Source: Mycoplasma sp. 'Moose RK' (lineage in GTDB: Bacteria > Bacillota_I > Bacilli_A > Mycoplasmatales > Metamycoplasmataceae). From it: a stretch of DNA of 64,000 bases. Position 1 is the stretch's first letter. Every line of letters begins with the position of its first letter. A model generated the notes under the pieces. That model ran no database searches and had not been told where the DNA came from. It saw nothing but the letters and a program-made list of their open reading frames with translations. The DNA is taken from positions 742,001-806,000 of the forward strand of contig NZ_JADDYD010000001.1 in assembly GCF_015708155.1 (NCBI RefSeq). The letters run 5' to 3'. Below are positions 56,067 through 64,000 of the stretch, piece after piece. A program made the translations under genes and the position numbers.

Positions 56067-59000
56067 ATGGAAATTTATAACAACAAAAATAGCCTTAAAA
56101 GTTGGCAGAACAAATTGTTAGATATTTCTAAAAGAAATCGTCTAATCAATTTTGATTTACTTGGACCAAATAAATCAAAACCACTAAATTTAGGAATTTT
56201 GCACCCTACTTTTGAAACTTTTATCAAAAAAATTCTCGAAAATAAATCAAAACTTTATTTTAACAAGCCAACAACAACAAAAAAAAATAATAAAAATAAA
56301 GAAAATGAGATTTTTAAACCCTTAAAGGCTGAAGATCTAAAAATCAAAACTGATTATTCTGATAAAAATGATATTATCTCAAATTTACCTTCAGAACAAC
56401 AATATATTGTTTTCAAAAATTTAATTGACAAGGCAAAAGTCTATAAGAATGAAAAAGCGATAAATATTCTTTATCTAGCAATCGGATTTTTGAAGTGATT
56501 TGATGAAAATGATGAAAAACCTTACTATAGTCCTGTTTTTTTATTTCCTGTTCAATTGTCATCTATAAAAAAATCTGCAAATGTTGAAATTTTTGTCCTT
56601 GAATTTCCAGATGATGCTTTTTTAACTTTGAATTTAACCCTACTAAAAAAATTAGAATCACTGGGAATTACAAAAATTTTAACAAATTATCAAGTCGATA
56701 ATACAAAAAAAATTTCAGAAATTTACTATGATTTTAAGAATCATTTTCATGAAAATTTTAAGGAAACTGATTGAGAAATCATTGATTCCATACAATTAAG
56801 CGCTTTTGATTATAGTAAAATTGAAATTTACACAGATTTGGTTGAAAACGAAAACAAAATTATTGCCAATGAATTCTACCAAACAATCAGTGATTTGTCA
56901 AAGAGCACAAAGTTTGATGTGGCAATTGATCAAAAAAAATATGAAAATAATCTTGATCCAGAAAATTATTTTCATATTTTGGAAGCTGATTCTACTCAAG
57001 AAACAGCAATTCAAGCTGCAATAAAAGGCGAAAATTTTATTCTGGATGGACCACCTGGAACCGGAAAATCACAAACAATCACTAATATAATTAATGAATT
57101 TTTGGCACGGAACAAAACTGTTTTGTTTGTTTCAGAAAAATTAGCAGCTCTCAACGTTGTTTATGGAAATCTTAAAAAAATAGGTTTAGAGGATTCAGCA
57201 ATCGCAGTTCACAATGATAAAATTGATAAAAAGGAAATTATCAAAAATCTGCTACTTACATTGGAAAAAGGAACAAAACAGCTTGAAATTAATAAGGCTG
57301 AAAAACATCGAATTGAGAGTAACTATATTGAAATACAGCGAAAATTGAATAATTATTTTGAAAAATTGATGGCCATCCATCCTCAGCATGAAAAAAATCT
57401 TTATCAACTTATTGCAAAATATGAAAACTTTCGCGATTCACCAGATCTAGATTTTTATTTTCCTTTGGAATATGTTGATAATTTCGATTTTGCTAAATTA
57501 CAAAAAATAGAATTGGATCTTGATGATTTATTTCAAAAACTCAAGGACATCCAATTTGATTTTAAAAATCATGTTTGATTTGGTTTAAACCAAACAAAAA
57601 TTGATGAAACCAAGAAACAAAAATTAAAATCTTTAATCACCAAAATTAACATTTTAACAGAAACTATTACTGAAAACTTGCAAAAATTTGATTTTATTTT
57701 GGTGCATCCAGATGAGTATTTGAAAAATATTAAAAAACTTTTTGAACTTTTAAATAATCTTTTTTCCTTAAAAAACGTCAATTTTGTTGCATTGCAAAAA
57801 ATTGATAATTTGAGTGAGGAAATTAAAAAATACAAAAATGCTTTACAAATTTTTTCAGAAATACAGAATTTAGAATTAATCATAAAAAAAGATTTTACGA
57901 AGAATCCACTTGATCTTCCGCTAAATGATTTTTATGAAATAATCACTAATCATCAAAAAATGAAAGTAAAGTTTTTTGACTTCAAATATAAAAAGATAAA
58001 AAAATATCTTGGACTCTACTCAAATAAAGAAGATGTTGTGGACGTTTTTCTTAATCATTTTCAAAATTTTAATTCCTTAAAAGAGAAAAAATCCTTATTT
58101 TTTGAATTAGTTTCAACGCTAAAATTTAAATTAGATTTACATACTCTTGATGAAATCAATTGCAATTTAAATCAATTATTGTTCTATCAGGAATTTAAAT
58201 TACTTGAAAAAACAACAAAAAATAGAATTCATGAAGCTGAATTCATGAATTTTTTTCTTGATTCAAATTTCACAAAAAATGTTTTAAAAGAAAAATTACT
58301 TGACCCCTTAAAAGATTTTTTTGAATCTTGAAATAAATTTGAAATCAATTTTAATTTACAAGATGTAAATTTCTATCTAATGGAAAAGTCAAAATTACTT
58401 GAAAATCTTAATTTAAAATTAGATAACCTGAATCAGACTCACTCAATTGTTGAAATTAACAAGTCAATCATGAATCTGAAATCTCATGGAGTTTATGATT
58501 TTGTTAAAAAAATAATGGATGAAAATATTCAAAATAACTTTTATAAAATTTTTGCGAAAAAATTTTATAATCAGTTTATTAATAAAGTTATTAGCGACGA
58601 GTTTGAAAACCATAATTTTCAAACTTTAAATTTAAATAGATCTAAGTTTGCTGAATTACAAAAAGATTTAGATAAACTTACAAAAAAGAAAGTTGAAGCG
58701 ATTCTTTTGCAAAAAATCAAACCAATCGACTCACTTCATGAAAAAAATTCAGAAATTAGAATTTTAAAACAAGAAGCAAACAAATCACGAAGATTAATGC
58801 CTTTTCGAGAACTTTTTTTAAGAATTCCAAATTTGCTGAAAGAATTGAAACCGTGTTTAATGATGTCGCCAATATTAGTAAGTTCATTTTTTAAAAATAA
58901 TAAAATTGAATTTGACCTTGTGATTTTTGATGAAGCATCGCAATTACAACCTGAAAGTGCAATAGGTGCAATTTTCCGCGCAAAACAATACATAATTGCG

Positions 59001-60761
59001 GGCGATAAAGAACAATTACCACCAACAAGTTTCTTTGAAGGCATCGCTAGAAATGTTGATGATGAGGAAAACTTTGATGAATTTGACGCCAAGGATTATG
59101 ATTCAATTCTTGATGCTAGCCAAACTTTTCTAAAATCCTACCGACTAAAATGGCATTATCGATCAAAATTTGAAGAATTAATTCAACCATCAAATTCTGA
59201 AATTTACAACCATGATTTAATCACTTTTCCTACTAGTTGTCGTCCTAAAAAATTCCAAGGAATAAATTTTATAAAAGTAAGTGACGGTGTTTATTTTGAT
59301 CGCAAAAACGAAAAAGAAGCTGAAAAAGTTGTTGAAATCGTTAAAGAAATTTTGGATTTATACAAAGACAAATACACAATTGGCGTTGTGACCACGAACT
59401 TTGAACAGCAAAAATTAATTGAAAAACACATTGAAAAATTTAAAACAAAAAATTCAAAATATGCCCATTTACTTTCCGATGAAGCCTATGTTGATTTTTT
59501 TGTCAAAAATATTGAATCTGTTCAAGGCGATGAACGTGATTTCATTATTTTTTCATTAAATTTTGGGCCTAACAAATCAGGAAAAATAATTAAAAATTTC
59601 GGATCTATAAACAGAAAAGGCGGTTATCGTCGATTAAATGTTGCCTTCACAAGAGCTAAACAAGGGACAATCATTCTTTCATCAATTGAACCTGATGACA
59701 TTGACTTGTCCGGCGGTGATTCTCGCGGACCTTCTTTCCTTAGAAAGTATCTTCAATTTGCCAGGTTTAAGTCAAATTTTGGACAAAAAAATGAAAACTT
59801 AGAGATCCCTAAAGAAGATTTTAGAAAAAGTGTTGAAAATGAACTGGAAAAATTGGGATACAAATTTATCAAAAACTATGGTTTTTCCAATTATAAAATT
59901 GATTTTGCAATTATAAACCCTAATGATGAGAATGAATTTTTGCTTGGAATTGAGTGTGATGGTTCTAGTTATTCTTTGAAAAATGCCCGTGATCGTGAAA
60001 TTTTACGTCAAAAAGTGATGTCAGCTCGTGGATGAAAAATTTTTCGAATTTGTTCAATAGACTGGTTCTATAACCGTGAATTTCAACTTGAAAAATTAAA
60101 TGAATTAATTGAAAATTTGCTTGTAAAATCAGATAAAATTGAAAATGATTTTGAAATTATATCTGAGGAAAAGGAAAAATATTTAGAAATTCCCGCTTTT
60201 GTTTTCGACAAACCAACAGTAAATTTAAAATCGTTTTTCCAATTTCGTTTTGAAATTAATGATGAAAATTTGCAAAATCTTTATAATCAATTTAATGATG
60301 AATTTCAATTTATCATTGAAATTTTTAAAAAAATGAAAATTTTGCACAAAAATGAATTTTTGAAAATTATTTCTTGGCTTTGAGGAAAAAATCGTGTGAC
60401 GCAACAAATAAGGGGAAATGCCACTAAAATTAGCAATTTGCTTGTTGAAACTGGTAAAATTATTGAAGAAAAACAACATTTTTTATTAAGAAATGTTGAA
60501 AATTACGATTTTACCATCCAACCAAAAAGACCATTCAAAGAAATTCATAGCTACGAAATGAGGGATTTAATTACCAAAATAGTTGAAAAAACAAAATCCA
60601 TTTCTGAACAAAGCCTGTATGAATCAATTTTGGAAATTACCGATTTTAGTCACGTTAAATCTGACACAAAAGAATATATTATGTTTTGTATTGATAAATT
60701 GATTGTTGAAAATGTTCTTTTTAAAGACAGATTTGAAAATTTAAGTATTAATAAAAAATAG
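56067..60761 (+). CDS. DUF4011/DUF3320-type SF1 helicase-nuclease, 1564 aa
   Basis: A very large protein with an N-terminal SWQNKLLDISKRNRLINF segment (the DUF4011 signature region), an SF1 helicase core split by a long coiled insertion (Walker A GPPGTGKSQT at residues 328-337; DEAS Walker B at 955-958; later motifs SVQGDERDFIIFSLNFG and RRLNVAFTRAK), a Vsr-like nuclease domain (Asp in YKIDFAI, then IECDG with Glu1296, Asp1298 and an ARDREILRQ helix), and a C-terminal DUF3320-type region. Proteins of this COG1112 architecture are linked to nucleic-acid defence or repair. Here it stands alone. Many UGA Trp codons; ribosome binding site AAGGAAA. Confidence 0.85.
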
Positions 60762-60889
60762 TTTTTTGAGTTAAAAAAATGAAAAAAAACAATTTTTTCC
60801 ATTTTTTTTATTCAGATTTTAATTATTTCCATTTCTTTCTTAAAATACATTGGCCGCAGCAAACTATTTTGAAAAATGTTGATTTGTGA

Positions 60890-60895
60890 TATAAT
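60890..60895 (+). promoter_or_regulatory. Extended -10 promoter of the GDSL-type gene
   Basis: TGATATAAT (TGnTATAAT) lies 22 bases before the ATG at 60918. A TTGAAA 15 bases upstream may act as a weak -35. Confidence 0.6.
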
Positions 60896-60917
60896 CTTAC
60901 CCAGAGTTTTATGAAAA

Positions 60918-63851
60918 ATGAAGGCACGTTTTAAAGTTATTTTTCAAATCATTGCCCCCATTTTCGTTAGCACTGGCATTATTGCTACAAGTGTTATTTT
61001 TCGACCTGAAAGTAATTTAAATTTACCCCAAAATTTGAGTTCACAAAACAAAAAAAATTTGTTAAAAGAACTAAATTATTTAGCTTTAGGCGATTCTTTG
61101 AGTTCCGGTTTTGATTGAGAAAATAATCTTGATGGCCGTGGTGATATGATCGATGGTTCAATCAGTGGAATTTCTTTTCCTGCATTTTTTGCAAATTTTG
61201 CGCAAAGCATCCAACCAAATTCAGTGAAATCCTTTAAAAATTTGGCTTTAAATAACTCTGGAATTAGTGATTGGTTGTATTTTCTTGATCCAAAAAATAA
61301 TTTTGTTTCCAAAGAAAATTTACTTAATTTCCAAGCTCAGAGTCACAATAAATCTAGTTTTAGTCGAATAATTCAATCTATTTTTGGTGATTTTAATGGT
61401 AATTTTTCTAAACTTGCACTTGAAATTAAAAATGCAAATTTAATTAGTTTTTCTATTGGATTTAGCGATTTTTTGAACAATTTTGGCTTTGATTTCTTTG
61501 AAAAGCTTCAATCAGTTAGTTTGGGCGATAACCAAAGGCAAATTTATTTTACACAAAAAACAAATGAAGTTTTTGAAAAAATTAGTAATAATTTACAAAA
61601 ATTAATTAGTCTAATTAAGAAAATTAATCCCGATGCGTACATAAATTTAATTGGTTATTTTTCAGATCAGCCCAAAATTCAAAAATTTTTTCAAGATTTA
61701 GCAAAAAATTATTTAATTGACCTTGACGAGAACCTTCTTTCTATTAAACGACTTAATTTAGAAATTGAAAAAGTTGCAAAATTAGCAGAAGTAAATTTTG
61801 TTAATCCTTTTGAAGACAAATCTTGAGAACAAAGTCGTAATCTTTTTTTTGATTTACAAACAAATTTTCGCACACAAATTAAAGGAAACAAGCAAATTGC
61901 GCAAAAATTGATTTTATCTCTTGCTTTAGAGCATAAAGACTCTAATTTGGCGGAAATTGCCATTGAAAAAGCAAGAATTATTGCGACCGAATTTTCCTCA
62001 GAAAACACATCATTGCAACAAATTTATTTGGCTCCAAACGACAAAATTTTAGAAAAATTAACCGTTAAAGGTTCATTAAAAAGTTTTGTAGAATATGACT
62101 CAAATTTTGAAAAAGAAAGTATTATGTTGATGCAATCAAAAGTATCAAAAAACGATTCAATTGAGTCAAGCTCTAGCAAAATTCTTGAAAAAATCACTGA
62201 ATTCTTTGGTTCTGAAGAAAACAGTTTTGTCAAAATAATTAAAGAGTTAGTGGCAGTTTTTAATCGTAAAGATAATCCTTATTCTGATGTTTTCAACAAA
62301 ATTGTTGATATCATTTTCAATAGTAGATTTTTTAAAAATGTCATTAACTCAGTGCAACAATTTTTAGTAAGTTCACAATCTGATGATTTAAACAAAATTA
62401 AAGCTGAGTCAAATTTAGAATCTAGTTCACAGGCTCCTGATTTATTCACGCATTTAAAAAATAATGCTCTGAATCAAGAATCATTTTTGGATTTATACAA
62501 GGAAGTCGCTAGCAATGATTATGTTCAAAAAAACCCTAATAAGGTCGTAAATTTATTTTTTAACTTAATTTTTGGACAACCAGCAATTAGAGATTTAATA
62601 GTTAATAGTCTTATCGACAAACCAGAGTACAAAAAAATTATTTTCCAAGTTCTGTCATTTGAATCAGTTCACAAATTTGTGACATTTATTTTAAATGAAT
62701 TAATTAAGTCACAAAAAGACTATTCAACTGCAACTTCATTTGAAAAATTATTACAATTATTCCTAGAAAATTTAAGTAATTACAACAATTCTGTTTTATT
62801 TATTAAAAATTTTATAGTTGAGGCATTAAAAAAACCTGATTTTTTAGAAAGTGTTTTTGCAATTGTTTCAAAAGAATTTGGTTTCAACCTCGAACCTGAA
62901 GACCAAAAATCAATAATAACATTACTAACTGGAATAAGTGACATTTTAACAAAAACAAAAACTTTTCAAAATTTGATTGACTTAATTGGTAAAAAAATTA
63001 TTTTTGAAATTAAGAACTTTGTCACAAAAAAAGAACCGGGTCTTACTTCCTTTATGGATATTTTTTCTAATTTAGGAACGGAGATCAAGTCATTTTTTGT
63101 AAAAAAGGATAATATTTACACTTTATTGAAGGATATTTTGAGTTTTAACCCTTCCATTAAGAAATTGTCAGTTGTCAAAGGTTTAGTTAAAAAATTCTTC
63201 CCATTCATTAATGAAATTCAAATTAGCTGATTTATTGAAGAAACAGATCCTAATTTCAAGGATTTTAACGTCGTATTTGATTCTTTTAAAGAATTTTTGA
63301 CAAAAAACAGTTTTTCGGAACTTGAAAAATTAATTAACATTGTTTTTGAAGATTTTTTTATCAAAAATACATTAAAATATCAAAATAGCTTAGATCTAAA
63401 TGGTTTGATTTTTAATTTTATTAGCAATAATTCTGATTTTTTGAAAAAATTATTCATTGATTTCCTTGAATTTAATAAAAACAATGAATCACTTTTAAAT
63501 TCATTTAGTTCAATTTTTGTGAATAAATTTGATCTTGCTTCAATTGTTTCTGTTGATAAATTAACAGAATTTATAAAAAAACAAGTTATCTCAACAAAAA
63601 ATACTGAACTTTCTCAATTTTTTGATACAATATTTACAAGTTTTAGAAATTATACCGAAAAATATAACGAACAAATAATAGTAATTAATAGTAAACTAAA
63701 GCATGCAAGAGAAAATAAACTGACTACAATTGAGCGTGATTTGATTAATGAGCAAACTAAAATTAAAGAATCATTAAAATTAAGTAGTATTGTAAAAACA
63801 ATGGCTACTACTGATAATTTTTGAAATGAATTAAAAGCTAAGATTTCTTAA
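60918..63851 (+). CDS. Large membrane-anchored GDSL/SGNH hydrolase-like protein
   Basis: A 977-residue protein. A hydrophobic N-terminal segment (about residues 6-28) would export or anchor it. YLALGDSLSSGFDW near residue 54 is the GDSL block with the nucleophile Ser, and later segments fit an SGNH hydrolase (NLISFSIGFSDFLNNF, block III with the usual Asn-Asp partly altered; AYINLIGYF). The long C-terminal part (from about residue 370) is helical and Ser/Lys/Phe-rich with no known domain. SGNH lipases or esterases at the surface are known in this species group. The catalytic His is not located with certainty. Confidence 0.72.
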
Positions 63852-64000
63852 AAAACCAAGTTTTATTTATATTTTTCTTAAATTTTAAAATTCTTTAATT
63901 GCAGTTAAATTAGTAGAAAAAATTCAGACAATTAGTTTTTTCAATGATTTTAAAACTCTATTTTCATTTTTTTATAACATGTTTATTTTTAAAAAAATTT
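63852..64000. other. AT-rich tail of the window
   Basis: The last 149 bases after the GDSL-type gene are nearly pure A/T. No gene, promoter or hairpin can be supported before the window ends. Confidence 0.5.

Overview
The window is a piece of a mollicute chromosome. It is extremely AT-rich, and many genes are only continuous if UGA is read as tryptophan (genetic code 4). The gene content points to the Mycoplasma (Mesomycoplasma) hyopneumoniae group: there is a P97-like/P102-like adhesin gene pair, a PotABCD cassette with a non-lipidated binding protein, an ATP synthase operon led by an MG406-like gene, and an integrative conjugative element (ICE) of the mycoplasma type. All reading frames below were reassembled by hand through in-frame UGA codons.

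Layout. 0-0.85 kb: six minus-strand tRNA genes (Ser, Ile-CAT, Met, Ala, Pro, Arg). 0.9-1.7 kb: rbgA on the plus strand, converging on minus-strand operons. 2-6.7 kb: potA-potB-potC-potD, overlapping genes ending in a palindrome that contains the last stop codon. 7.1-13.8 kb: F1Fo ATP synthase operon in the order MG406-like, atpB, E, F, H, A, G, D, C, with a short epsilon subunit. 14.1-22.2 kb: lgt, trxB and the large P97-like and P102-like proteins, packed as one probable minus-strand operon. 22.6-23.0 kb: recU.

23.1-43.5 kb: a roughly 20-kb ICE. It encodes a MobL-like relaxase candidate, a TraG/VirD4 coupling ATPase, a VirB4/TraE ATPase, a VirB6-like membrane protein, a small two-helix (VirB2-like) membrane protein, a lipoprotein, a 1218-residue surface protein, a winged-helix-like protein, several small unknowns, an antisense coiled-coil membrane protein and a DDE transposase of the ISLre2/TnGBS kind at its right end. 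Together these would process the DNA (relaxase), deliver it (VirD4), power and form the channel (VirB4, VirB6-like, surface proteins) and excise or insert the element (DDE transposase).

43.5-44.1 kb: a non-coding stretch with hairpins, a GC-rich island and two extended -10 promoters. 44.1-55.6 kb: rpsB-tsf, then a compact housekeeping run ffh-glyS-dnaG-rpoD-nif3-nfo-tyrS. 56.1-60.8 kb: a 1564-residue helicase-nuclease of the DUF4011/DUF3320 type. 60.9-63.9 kb: a large GDSL/SGNH hydrolase-like membrane-anchored protein.

The most interesting items are the MobL-like relaxase with an altered HUH motif, the unexplained GC-rich island in front of rpsB, the ICE gene split by one base at an A-run, the antisense ICE gene hidden by UGA codons, and the recurrent intergenic repeats.
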